A DNA stretch of 7,866 nt from an uncultured Schwartzia sp. (lineage in GTDB: Bacteria > Bacillota > Negativicutes > Selenomonadales > Selenomonadaceae), in contig CAJPUA010000035.1 in the NCBI GenBank assembly GCA_905373705.1, positions 1 to 7,866 on the forward strand. The letters are read 5' to 3'. The notes under the pieces were generated by a model that was not told where the DNA came from, did no database searches, and was given only the letters and a program-made list of their open reading frames with translations. Of this stretch, positions 1-6,175 are shown piece by piece; the stretch's first letter is position 1, and every line of letters starts with the position of its first letter. The position numbers and the translations under genes were made by a program.

Positions 1-337
1 GGCCTGCGCGGCGGCGCTGGCGGTGCTTGACGAGATGGAAAAGCCGGCGTTTTTATCGCACGTCGCTAAGGTTGGCGCGTATTTTCAGGATCAGCTCGGC
101 GCTTTGCGGGAAAAATATCCGCGGCTCATTACCGAAGTACGGGGGCGGGGCCTCATGCTGGGTGCACAGCTTACGCGACCGGGACGGGACGTCGTCAATG
201 ACTGCCTCGCCAGGGGCGCCATCATCAACTGCACGGCCGGCGACGTGCTGCGTTTCGTGCCGCCCCTCATCGTGACGGAGGAGCAAGTGGACGAGATGAT
301 CGCGATACTGGATAAGGTTTTATTCTTGCTGTCCTGA
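1..337 (+). CDS. argD: Acetylornithine aminotransferase, C-terminal part (5' end outside window)
   Basis: PLP-dependent class III aminotransferase of arginine synthesis, which exchanges the amino group between glutamate and N-acetylglutamate semialdehyde to give N-acetylornithine in the cytoplasm. Only about 111 codons are present. The frame is open from the window edge (first full codon at 2), so the gene begins upstream. Visible are an Ala-rich helix leading into AVLDEMEK, the family block EVRGRGLMLGAQL, and the C-terminal block NCTAGDVLRFVPPLIVTEEQ, which is the small-domain substrate region typical of ArgD. The PLP lysine lies in the missing part. The stop is TGA at 335-337, inside a short CTGTC/GACAG palindrome (329-340) that lacks a T-run, so no clear terminator separates it from argF. 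The argF-argG-argH context favours ArgD over ornithine or GABA aminotransferases. Confidence 0.9.
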   Translation, partial: ACAAALAVLDEMEKPAFLSHVAKVGAYFQDQLGALREKYPRLITEVRGRGLMLGAQLTRPGRDVVNDCLARGAIINCTAGDVLRFVPPLIVTEEQVDEMIAILDKVLFLLS

Positions 338-352
338 CAGGTACCGGGCAGT

Positions 353-381
353 TTGTCGATGAGAGGTCCTTATAGTATAAT
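353..381 (+). promoter_or_regulatory. Sigma-A-type promoter for argF(GH)
   Basis: The -35 is TTGTCG (353-358), the spacer is 17 bp and the -10 is a perfect TATAAT (376-381). Transcription would start near 388, giving a leader of about 40 nt before the argF ATG at 429. It shows that argFGH can be transcribed independently of argD upstream. Confidence 0.65.
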
Positions 382-394
382 GAAAATAGATTAG
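381..394 (+). promoter_or_regulatory. Possible arginine repressor (ARG box-like) operator
   Basis: TGAAA-ATAG-ATTAG resembles the ArgR/AhrC half-site pair TGAAT-N4-ATTCA at 7 of 10 half-site positions, with a mostly A/T centre. It overlaps the last base of the -10 and the expected transcription start of the argF promoter, where a repressor would block initiation. The match is partial and the region is A/T-rich, so this is a suggestion only. Confidence 0.25.
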
Positions 395-416
395 CGGATA
401 TCAAATGTTTATTTAT

Positions 417-422
417 GGAGGT
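417..422 (+). promoter_or_regulatory. Ribosome binding site that fixes the argF start
   Basis: GGAGGT lies six bases before ATG 429. An in-frame ATG at 405 would place this site inside the coding region and has no comparable site before it, so 429 is the better start. Confidence 0.85.
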
Positions 423-428
423 CTTATT

Positions 429-1361
429 ATGTTGAAGGGACGCGATTTGCTGTCGATTCATGATCTGTCCGTGGAAGAGATCGAGGAAATTCTGGCGCTG
501 GCACAGGAGTTGAAAGCGCAGCAGCGGGGTGGAAAGGGCTATAAGCTGCTTAAAGGGAAAACCTTAGGCATGATTTTCGAGAAATCATCTACCCGGACGC
601 GCGTTTCTTTCGAAACGGGCATGTACCAGCTCGGCGGGCAGGCGCTGTTCCTTTCCGATCGCGATCTCCAGATTGGCCGGGGCGAGCCGATCCAGGATAC
701 GGCGCGCACGCTGTCGCGCTATCTGGACGGCATTATGCTTCGTACCTTCGGCCATGATAATCTGGTGGAGTTCGCACAGTGGGCGACGATTCCGGTCATC
801 AACGGCCTGACAGACCTTCTGCATCCATGCCAGGCATTGACCGATATGCTGACGATCCGTGAATTCTGCGGAAAGAATCTGCGTGGGTTGAAACTCGCCT
901 ACGTCGGCGACGGCAATAATATGGCGAATTCTCTGATGTATGCCTGCGCCAAGATGGGGGTTGATTTCACTGCCGCGACGCCCGAGGGTTATGAGCCGGA
1001 CGCGCAGATTATTCAGAACGCGCGGGCAGACGCGCATAAGCTGGGGACGTTTATTTCTTTGACCCACGACGCGGCGGAGGCGGTAAAGGACGCGGATATT
1101 CTCTACACGGATACTTGGATCAGTATGGGCAAGGAAAGCGAAGCGGATAAGCGCCGTCATGATTTCGCGGGTTATCAGGTGAACCGGGCGCTGCTCCAGC
1201 TGGCAGCAAAGCGGGCGATCGTCATGCACTGCCTGCCGGCGAGCCGCGGCGAAGAGATCACGGCGGATGTTTTTGAAGAGAACGCGGGCATTATCTTTGA
1301 ACAGGCAGAAAATCGCCTGCATACGCAGAAAGCTATTCTGGCGCTGACGATGGGCGACTGA
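429..1361 (+). CDS. argF: Ornithine carbamoyltransferase
   Basis: Transfers the carbamoyl group from carbamoyl phosphate to ornithine to make citrulline; it acts in the cytoplasm, and the family is typically trimeric. The product is 310 residues, a usual family length. The carbamoyl-phosphate motif STRTR is at residues 54-58, HPCQALTD at 132-139, the VGDGNN turn at 159-164, the ornithine-loop type motif DTWISMG at 228-234, and the catalytic HCLP with Cys268 at 267-270, followed by SRGEE and the late ENR at 294-296. All key residues are present. The start at 429 is set by GGAGGT six bases upstream; a longer reading from 405 adds eight residues without a ribosome site. It is placed between argD and argG and lacks arcA or arcC neighbours, so a biosynthetic role is more likely than a catabolic (arcB) one. 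A candidate ArgR site overlaps its promoter. Confidence 0.96.
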   Translation: MLKGRDLLSIHDLSVEEIEEILALAQELKAQQRGGKGYKLLKGKTLGMIFEKSSTRTRVSFETGMYQLGGQALFLSDRDLQIGRGEPIQDTARTLSRYLDGIMLRTFGHDNLVEFAQWATIPVINGLTDLLHPCQALTDMLTIREFCGKNLRGLKLAYVGDGNNMANSLMYACAKMGVDFTAATPEGYEPDAQIIQNARADAHKLGTFISLTHDAAEAVKDADILYTDTWISMGKESEADKRRHDFAGYQVNRALLQLAAKRAIVMHCLPASRGEEITADVFEENAGIIFEQAENRLHTQKAILALTMGD

Positions 1362-1404
1362 TTGATTTTAACTCGAATATTAGATTAAGGAGCTGTTTGA
1401 TCTT

Positions 1405-2625
1405 ATGGCGACAAAAGTAAAGAAAGTAGCACTGGCTTATTCCGGGGGATTGGATACGTCCTGCATCATCCCGTGGCTGAAAGAGAATTACGATGGCTGC
1501 GACGTCATCGCGGTCTGCGCCGATATCGGGCAGGGGGACGAGCTGGACGTTGTGCGGGAGAAAGCGCTGAAGTCCGGCGCGTCACAGGTGTTTATCGCCG
1601 ATCTCACCGAGGAGTTTTTGACAGAGTATGTCTGGCCGACCCTTAAGGCAGGTGCGGTCTACGAAGGGAAGTACCTGCTCGGCACGTCGTTCGCCCGTCC
1701 CGTTATCGCCAAAAAGCTGGTCGAGATTGCCCGGCAGGAGGGCTGTGACGCTATCGCTCACGGGGCGACGGGCAAGGGCAACGATCAGGTGCGTTTCGAG
1801 CTGTCCGTTAAGGCGCTGGCACCCGATCTTAAAATCATTACTCCGTGGCGGGAGTGGGAGCTTAGATCCCGGGAAGAGGAAATCGAGTACGCAAAACGCC
1901 ATAATATTCCCATCGCGGCGGAAAACAAGACGTACAGCATGGATCGCAATATCTGGCACCTGAGCCACGAAGGATCGGATCTTGAAGATCCGTGGAACGC
2001 GCCGCAGGACAATATGTTCCTCGTCACCCGCGTTCCCGAACAGGCGCCCGATGAGGACGAGCATATCGCCATTGATTTTGAGAAGGGAATTCCCGTCGCC
2101 GTCAACAGTAAGCGGCTGGGGGCTAAGGCCCTTTTGACGCTGCTCAACGAGATCGGCGCCCGGCACGGCATCGGTATTACCGACCTCTGCGAAAACCGTC
2201 TCGTCGGCATGAAGTCGCGCGGCGTTTATGAAAATCCCGGCGGCGCGATTCTTTTTTACGCGCATCGCGAGCTGGAATATCTTTGCCTCGACCGGGCAAC
2301 GTTCCACTATAAAGAACTGGTCGCTCATCGTTACGCTGAGCTGGTTTACGACGGTATGTGGTTTTCACAGCTGCGCGAGGCGCTTGACGCCTTCGTGGAC
2401 AGTACCCAGTGCACGGTGACGGGGACCGTGCGGCTCCGCCTTTACAAGGGCAATATTATGTCGGCGGGGGCGAAGTCAAAATACTCCCTCTACAATCAGG
2501 AATATGTCACCTTTGAGGAGGATGATGTTTACAATCAGGCGGACGGCACGGGCTTTGTCAATCTGTTCGGGCTGCCGCTCAAGGTGCGGGCGCTCATGCA
2601 GAAAAAGACGGGTCTTTTGAAATGA
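1405..2625 (+). CDS. argG: Argininosuccinate synthase
   Basis: Condenses citrulline and aspartate, using ATP, to argininosuccinate. The 406-residue length fits the family. The N-terminal ATP pyrophosphatase P-loop SGGLDTS is at residues 13-19, the citrulline/aspartate-binding segment YLLGTSFARP at 90-99, HGATGKGNDQVRFE at 119-132 and YSMDRNIWHLSHEGSDLEDP at 177-196, all hallmarks of ArgG. The ATG at 1405 has AAGGAG at 1387-1392 upstream; the 12-base spacing is on the long side. A 43-bp gap separates it from argF, with no terminator or promoter that I can see, so it is probably co-transcribed. Its TGA overlaps the argH ATG. No frameshift or missing motif was seen. Confidence 0.97.
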   Translation: MATKVKKVALAYSGGLDTSCIIPWLKENYDGCDVIAVCADIGQGDELDVVREKALKSGASQVFIADLTEEFLTEYVWPTLKAGAVYEGKYLLGTSFARPVIAKKLVEIARQEGCDAIAHGATGKGNDQVRFELSVKALAPDLKIITPWREWELRSREEEIEYAKRHNIPIAAENKTYSMDRNIWHLSHEGSDLEDPWNAPQDNMFLVTRVPEQAPDEDEHIAIDFEKGIPVAVNSKRLGAKALLTLLNEIGARHGIGITDLCENRLVGMKSRGVYENPGGAILFYAHRELEYLCLDRATFHYKELVAHRYAELVYDGMWFSQLREALDAFVDSTQCTVTGTVRLRLYKGNIMSAGAKSKYSLYNQEYVTFEEDDVYNQADGTGFVNLFGLPLKVRALMQKKTGLLK

Positions 2626-4049
2626 GCGAGAAGCTCTGGGGCGGCCGCTTCACCAAGACGACGGATGAGATGATCAACGAGTTTCAGGCGTCCATCGGCT
2701 TTGATAAGCGGATGTATCGCGAGGATATCGCGGGCAGTATCGCTCACGCGACGATGTTGGAAAAGTGCGGGATCCTTTCGGCGGAGGATTGCGATCGTAT
2801 CGTCGCCGGGCTGAAAGAGATAGAAAAGCAGATTGATAGCGGCGCTTTCCTTTTTGACGTAGGCCTCGAAGATATTCACATGAATATTGAAAAACGTCTG
2901 ACTGACGCCATCGGCGAGGCGGGGGGACGCCTCCATACGGCGCGCAGCCGCAACGATCAGGTGGCGTTGGATACGCACCTCTATGTCCGCCGGGAAACTG
3001 TGGCGGTGATGGCGCTCATCCTTGATATGCAGCGGGCGCTGGTGGAAACGGCGGAAAAGTACGGCGACGTTATCATGCCGGGATACACGCATTTGCAACG
3101 CGCGCAGCCGATCCTCTTCTCGCACCATCTCATGGCGTATTTCGCTATGCTGGAGCGAGATTTTGCCCGCTTCGCGGGGGTATACGCACGCGCCGATCTC
3201 ATGCCGCTGGGCGCGGGGGCGCTGGCGGGAACGACGTTCCCGATTGACCGTGAATTTGTGGCGCGCCAGCTTCATTTCGAGCGTCTCTATACGAACAGTC
3301 TCGACGCCGTAAGCGACCGCGACTATATCATGGAATTTCTCGCGGCGGCGTCGATCCTTATGGTACACCTTTCCCGGCTCAGTGAGGAAACGATCCTTTG
3401 GTGCTCCCGCGAATTTTCCTTCGTCGAGCTGGACGACGCGCACTGCACTGGCTCCAGCATGATGCCGCAAAAGAAGAACCCAGACGTTTCCGAGCTGGTG
3501 CGCGGCAAAACGGGGCGTGTCGTTGGGCATCTTATGGCGATGCTGACGACGGTGAAGGGATTGCCGCTCGCCTACAATAAGGACCTGCAGGAGGACAAGG
3601 AAGGGATCTTCGACGCCATTGACACGGTGAAATTCAGCCTGGCGGTCTACGCCCGCATTCTTCGGGGCATGAAGGTGAACCGGGCGGTCATGAAGCGGGC
3701 GGTCGAGGAAGATTTTTCTAACGCAACGGATTTGGCGGATTATCTGGCGAAAAAGGGATTGCCGTTTCGCGAGGCGCACGCTGTCGCCGGCCAGGCGGTT
3801 CATTACTGTATCGAAAGGAAGAAATGGCTCGCGGATCTCACGTTGGAAGAGTTTCAGAAATTCTCTCCGCTCTTCGCGGCGGATATTAAAGACGCTATTC
3901 GCCCGGAAAACTGCGTAGCTAACCGCAACTCTTCAGGCGGCACATCGCCGGCCCAGGTGAAAAACCAGATCGAAGCTGCCCGGCAGCTCATGGCGGCGGA
4001 GCGGAAAACCGTCGAAACATGGGAAAAAAAGCAGATCGATCGCACTTAA
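2622..4049 (+). CDS. argH: Argininosuccinate lyase
   Basis: Splits argininosuccinate into arginine and fumarate, the last step of the pathway; the family is a cytoplasmic homotetramer of the fumarase/aspartase superfamily. The product is 475 residues, slightly longer than the common 455-465. The N-terminal LWGGRF is at 5-10, HTARSRNDQ at 105-113, the catalytic-histidine region GYTHLQRAQP at 154-163, and the signature loop GSSMMPQKKNPD at 277-288, whose serine pair 278-279 includes the catalytic serine. The start ATG overlaps the argG stop as ATGA, and no good ribosome site precedes it, which suggests translational coupling to argG. The last 20 or so residues are charged and variable. No T-rich terminator follows before the next promoter at 4117. 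Confidence 0.97.
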   Translation: MSEKLWGGRFTKTTDEMINEFQASIGFDKRMYREDIAGSIAHATMLEKCGILSAEDCDRIVAGLKEIEKQIDSGAFLFDVGLEDIHMNIEKRLTDAIGEAGGRLHTARSRNDQVALDTHLYVRRETVAVMALILDMQRALVETAEKYGDVIMPGYTHLQRAQPILFSHHLMAYFAMLERDFARFAGVYARADLMPLGAGALAGTTFPIDREFVARQLHFERLYTNSLDAVSDRDYIMEFLAAASILMVHLSRLSEETILWCSREFSFVELDDAHCTGSSMMPQKKNPDVSELVRGKTGRVVGHLMAMLTTVKGLPLAYNKDLQEDKEGIFDAIDTVKFSLAVYARILRGMKVNRAVMKRAVEEDFSNATDLADYLAKKGLPFREAHAVAGQAVHYCIERKKWLADLTLEEFQKFSPLFAADIKDAIRPENCVANRNSSGGTSPAQVKNQIEAARQLMAAERKTVETWEKKQIDRT

Positions 4050-4116
4050 AAGGGAGAAGCGCTGTACACGCTCTATATCGCAGGCTTTGGGCAGAGCGGG
4101 GAAGGGAAGCTTTTCC

Positions 4117-4145
4117 TTTACAAACAACAGGGAACGTAGTACAAT
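4117..4145 (+). promoter_or_regulatory. Promoter for tRNA-Pro(GGG)
   Basis: TTTACA (4117-4122), a 17-bp spacer and TACAAT (4140-4145). The expected start near 4152 is only about three bases before the mature tRNA 5' end. A weak AAGG...CCTT hairpin overlaps the -35. Confidence 0.75.
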
Positions 4146-4154
4146 ATGGTTCGT

Positions 4155-4231
4155 CGGGGCGTAGCCCAGCTTGGTAGAGCGCTTCCTTGGGGTGGAAGAG
4201 GCCGTGGGTTCAAATCCCGCCGCTCCGACCA
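4155..4231 (+). tRNA. tRNA-Pro, anticodon GGG
   Basis: A 77-nt cloverleaf reading CCC (and CCU by wobble) as proline. The acceptor CGGGGCG (4155-4161) pairs with CGCTCCG (4221-4227) with one G-U pair. The anticodon stem CTTCC/GGAAG encloses the loop TTGGGGT with anticodon GGG. The T arm is GTGGG-TTCAAAT-CCCGC, the discriminator base is A, and CCA is encoded. The D stem is GCCC/GAGC, so nucleotides 12 and 23 form a C-A mismatch where the usual tRNA would have U-A. Its own promoter and terminator make it a single-tRNA unit. Confidence 0.95.
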
Positions 4232-4247
4232 GTTTATGTCAAGCGTG

Positions 4248-4276
4248 GCTTCGCTGTTTCTCAGCGAAGCTTTTTT
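4248..4276 (+). terminator. Intrinsic terminator after tRNA-Pro(GGG)
   Basis: A perfect 9-bp stem GCTTCGCTG (4248-4256) / CAGCGAAGC (4262-4270) with a TTTCT loop, followed directly by six T. It ends the tRNA transcript 17 bases after CCA. Confidence 0.93.
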
Positions 4277-4307
4277 ACTGCGCATGGGAATTACGCAGGC
4301 ATGGGGC

Positions 4308-4335
4308 TTGTTTTTTTCGGTGGATAAGATATAAT
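4308..4335 (+). promoter_or_regulatory. Promoter of the orphan gene
   Basis: TTGTTT (4308-4313), a 16-bp spacer and a perfect TATAAT (4330-4335). The weak -35 and strong -10 leave room for an activator. Just upstream, GCATGGG occurs twice (4282-4288 and 4299-4305), and a CTGCG/CGCAG stem (4278-4298) sits between the tRNA terminator and the -35. The resulting leader is about 175 nt. Confidence 0.55.
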
Positions 4336-4341
4336 ACAAAA

Positions 4342-4517
4342 AGAGGAGCGCCTTTTATCTTTCCAGGGAGGGAGAAGAGTGATGGAAGGCCGACAAGAGA
4401 TGATCATTTTATATATAGCGAGATGAGGAGGGGTGTATTGCCCGCCCTCTTTTTGGCGTTTTTAAAAGGATTTTTTGACGGGAGGAAATGCCTGTCGTAC
4501 CAAGGAGGTAAGGTACT
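4342..4517 (+). other. Long 5' leader of the orphan gene with repeated ribosome-site-like motifs
   Basis: No sizeable gene lies here. Four purine-rich Shine-Dalgarno-like stretches occur: AGGGAGGGAG (4365-4374), GAGGAGGGG (4425-4433), GGGAGG (4480-4485) and AAGGAGGT (4502-4509), of which the last serves the GTG at 4518. Tiny ORFs follow some of them: a 14-codon ORF at 4382-4426 with good spacing, and a 7-codon ORF at 4488-4511 with poor spacing. GAGGG (4428-4432) can pair with CCCTC (4445-4449), followed by five T (4450-4454), a weak attenuator-like hairpin. Function unknown. Confidence 0.4.
4502..4509 (+). promoter_or_regulatory. Ribosome binding site supporting a GTG start
   Basis: AAGGAGGT lies eight bases before GTG 4518. 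An in-frame TAA at 4509-4511 closes the frame upstream, so GTG 4518 is the first possible start and the best supported; the next in-frame ATG is codon 20. Confidence 0.85.
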
Positions 4518-5528
4518 GTGTTTGAAGGAATTGGAAGACTTCATGATTATCTGCGGCGGAATAATCTGCAGCTGATGGCAAATCAGAAAATCGCGACGGG
4601 GCAGACCTTTGATCTGAATCACTCGCAGGGAAAAAGCACGTTTACGCAGCCGTCCGTTTCGATGCGTGGAACGCAAAAATCCACATCATCGGCGGACAAG
4701 CTGCGGATGGCGGCGATTCGGCAGAAACTCAAGAATGGAGATAAGCTGTCGTCGGCGGATATGAGATATTTGAAAGAAAATGATACGGCGCTTTATCGCA
4801 AGGCGCGGGTGATTGAGTCGGCGCGGGAGGAATTGGAGCGCGATCTAAAGCAGGCGCGGACGAAAGGCGAAGATCGCTTGGCGATGGTGCGGGCGGCGAT
4901 GAAGGTATCGTCGGAAGCGGCGATGGCCGACGCAACCGGCGCGGGAGACGTCGCGCCGAATGGAGCCGGAGAAGGAGCTGTCGCAGGCGTAGCGGCGCCT
5001 AGCGGACCCAGTGGCGGAGAAGAAGCTGCACCGGGGCAGGCGTCTTCGACTGGAGTATCGGAGAAGGTAAATATCACTGGTAATGGAGAGGCAGCGAGCG
5101 GGACACAGACCGCTGCGGCAAAGCAAACGGCAGAAAATGCGGAAAAAGAAGTTCAAGCGGCGATCGCGTCAGCGATGAAAGCCGCAACGGACATCATGCA
5201 GCAGACGGAAACGGAAAATCAGGAAGCGCAGAGTACGCTGGCGAGCTTCATGGATCATAAGGATGCGGGCGACACCGATGGCGCCATGCCGCCGACGGAG
5301 CTGCTCATTATCCGCGCTTTACAGAAAACATGGATGGCATATATCAACTCGGACGCGTATAAAGATCTGCCCAATGATACGATCGATGAGGAGCGGGAGA
5401 AGGAACGCGGCGTTTATGGGGTTAAGGCTGCCCGGCGAAAGGGGCAGCTTGAGGCGGCGTTCTCTTACCATAAGGCGCATACGATGCTCTATTTCAGGGA
5501 TGACGCGAGCCAGGCAGGCGAAAGATAA
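4518..5528 (+). CDS. Hypothetical protein with a charged helical N-terminal region, Ala/Gly-rich linker and C-terminal domain
   Basis: I do not recognise a named family. The 336-residue product starts at GTG with AAGGAGGT eight bases upstream. Residues 1-55 are polar and Ser/Thr/Gln-rich. Residues 60-130 look like a charged, probably helical module; its core KNGDKLSSADMRYLKEND (72-89) and the ALYRKAR that follows resemble, from memory, a motif in uncharacterised Firmicutes proteins. Residues 133-205 are a low-complexity Ala/Gly/Ser/Pro linker. Residues 206-235 may be a second helix. Residues 258-328 form a more ordered C-terminal part with PPTELLIIRALQKTWMAY and FSYHKAHTMLYF. There is no cysteine, signal peptide or membrane segment, so it is probably cytoplasmic. 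It has its own promoter and terminator and stands alone between a tRNA and comFB. Codon use looks like its neighbours, and the coding frame is intact over 1 kb, so it is likely a real gene. Confidence 0.85.
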   Translation: MFEGIGRLHDYLRRNNLQLMANQKIATGQTFDLNHSQGKSTFTQPSVSMRGTQKSTSSADKLRMAAIRQKLKNGDKLSSADMRYLKENDTALYRKARVIESAREELERDLKQARTKGEDRLAMVRAAMKVSSEAAMADATGAGDVAPNGAGEGAVAGVAAPSGPSGGEEAAPGQASSTGVSEKVNITGNGEAASGTQTAAAKQTAENAEKEVQAAIASAMKAATDIMQQTETENQEAQSTLASFMDHKDAGDTDGAMPPTELLIIRALQKTWMAYINSDAYKDLPNDTIDEEREKERGVYGVKAARRKGQLEAAFSYHKAHTMLYFRDDASQAGER

Positions 5529-5534
5529 ATGCGG

Positions 5535-5581
5535 AAATAAAAAACAGCGGATGCCGAAATAGCATCCGCTGTTTTTTATTT
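5535..5581. terminator. Bidirectional intrinsic terminator between convergent genes
   Basis: A perfect 20-bp inverted repeat (5535-5554 with 5562-5581) around a 7-nt loop CGAAATA. The GC core CAGCGGATGC is flanked by A-rich and T-rich ends, so either strand gives a stem followed by U-rich sequence. It begins six bases after the orphan gene's stop and can also end comFB transcripts from the opposite side, about 70 bp past that gene's stop. Confidence 0.95.
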
Positions 5582-5652
5582 AAAAATATCTGTAAACCAA
5601 ATGCACGTGTTATTTGTCGAAAGCGTCTCGGCGCTTCGCGGGGCAGGAAGCG

Positions 5653-5943
5653 TCAGCTGTCGGCGTTCTCAGAGTCGTCGTGGCGCGGGTTCTTCGATAC
5701 GATCTCGACGGCTTTAGCGATCTGTTCTACGACATCGGAGTCATACTCGATCGACAACATGTCGATCCGTGCGTAGAGGTTGCCTTTTTCGGTTGAGATG
5801 TAGCGAGGCGGGAGGTGATTCAACGCCAGGCTCATAATGTCCCGGTAGCATTTTTCACAGGTACAGCAGTTTGGGTATTTTTTGAGGATTCCTGCTAATT
5901 TTTGCTGAACGATATCTTCCATGTAATTTCTAAGTTCAAGCAT
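5653..5943 (-). CDS. comFB: ComFB-family protein (late competence development ComFB domain)
   Basis: A small 96-residue protein. The opening LRNYMEDIVQQKL, the cysteine cluster CCTCEKC (Cys26, 27, 29, 32), the DIMSLALNHLPPRY segment and the closing AIEIVSKNPRH-like ending (here AVEIVSKNPRH, 79-89) are the known pattern of ComFB. In Bacillus subtilis comFB lies in the comF operon and binds zinc through cysteines; some cyanobacterial members are reported to bind cyclic di-GMP. The ATG is preceded by AGAGGCGG (5951-5958) at seven bases and by a strong promoter. No comFA or comFC helicase or phosphoribosyltransferase gene is next to it, so a competence role is not supported by context; a nucleotide-signalling or regulatory role is equally possible. 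The tail after residue 89 is acidic. A hairpin AAGCG/CGCTT near 5619-5639 follows the stop but lacks a T-run on this strand. Confidence 0.85.
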   Translation of the reverse strand: MLELRNYMEDIVQQKLAGILKKYPNCCTCEKCYRDIMSLALNHLPPRYISTEKGNLYARIDMLSIEYDSDVVEQIAKAVEIVSKNPRHDDSENADS

Positions 5944-5977
5944 GATATTCCGCCTCTCTCGATAAAATCATAATTTA

Positions 5978-6006
5978 ATTATACGCTTTGCGGTTTCTAT
6001 ATGCAA
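5978..6006 (-). promoter_or_regulatory. Promoter of the comFB-like gene
   Basis: On the - strand, TTGCAT (6006-6001), a 17-bp spacer and a perfect TATAAT (5983-5978). Transcription would begin near 5971, about 28 bases before the ATG. It is divergent from the eno promoter. Confidence 0.8.
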
Positions 6007-6133
6007 TAAGCGAAAAATCTTATCTCGTGGGTATTTTTCCGGAGGCGGTTAGTGATCGGAAGAGGGAATTTACGCCTTTGCAATATGGCGCTTGTAGAGA
6101 GAAAACAAATAATTTCGAAGTCGGAAAATCTCC
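6007..6133. other. Divergent intergenic region between the comFB and eno promoters
   Basis: There is no gene, repeat array or clear operator that I can defend. TTTTCCG (near 6026-6032) and CGGAAAA (6122-6128) form a distant inverted pair, which may be chance. The segment 6121-6133 resembles a stretch after eno (see findings). Confidence 0.4.
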
Positions 6134-6162
6134 TTGACAATTTTTAGGACGCAGTATATAGA
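6134..6162 (+). promoter_or_regulatory. Promoter of eno
   Basis: A consensus -35 TTGACA (6134-6139), a 17-bp spacer and TATAGA (6157-6162). The predicted start near 6169 gives a leader of about 133 nt before the enolase ATG. Confidence 0.75.
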
Positions 6163-6175
6163 TATAGATAGAAAC

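Noticed and set aside
329..340. CTGTC/GACAG palindrome at the argD stop as a terminator
   Set aside because: The loop would be two bases and no T-run follows.
585..1322. 245-codon - strand frame opposite argF
   Set aside because: Antisense shadow of a well-supported gene; no ribosome site or family features.
1582..2328. 248-codon - strand frame opposite argG
   Set aside because: Antisense shadow of argG; same reasoning.
2535..3803. 422-codon open frame on the - strand opposite argH
   Set aside because: It lies wholly antisense to argG/argH with intact catalytic motifs; the translation is Arg/His-rich with no recognisable domain, as expected from GC-biased third positions.
4118..4339. Short - strand frame containing DLNPRPLPPQGSALPSW
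   Set aside because: This peptide is a known artefact of translating tRNA genes antisense; it covers tRNA-Pro(GGG).
4155..4517. Possible tRNA-linked integration site
   Set aside because: No repeat of the tRNA 3' end, integrase or mobile gene is seen; the similarity to the second tRNA-Pro is explained by both being proline tRNAs.
4171..4575. 134-codon + frame running from tRNA-Pro into the orphan gene
   Set aside because: It begins inside the tRNA, crosses the terminator and overlaps the GTG start region of the better supported gene.
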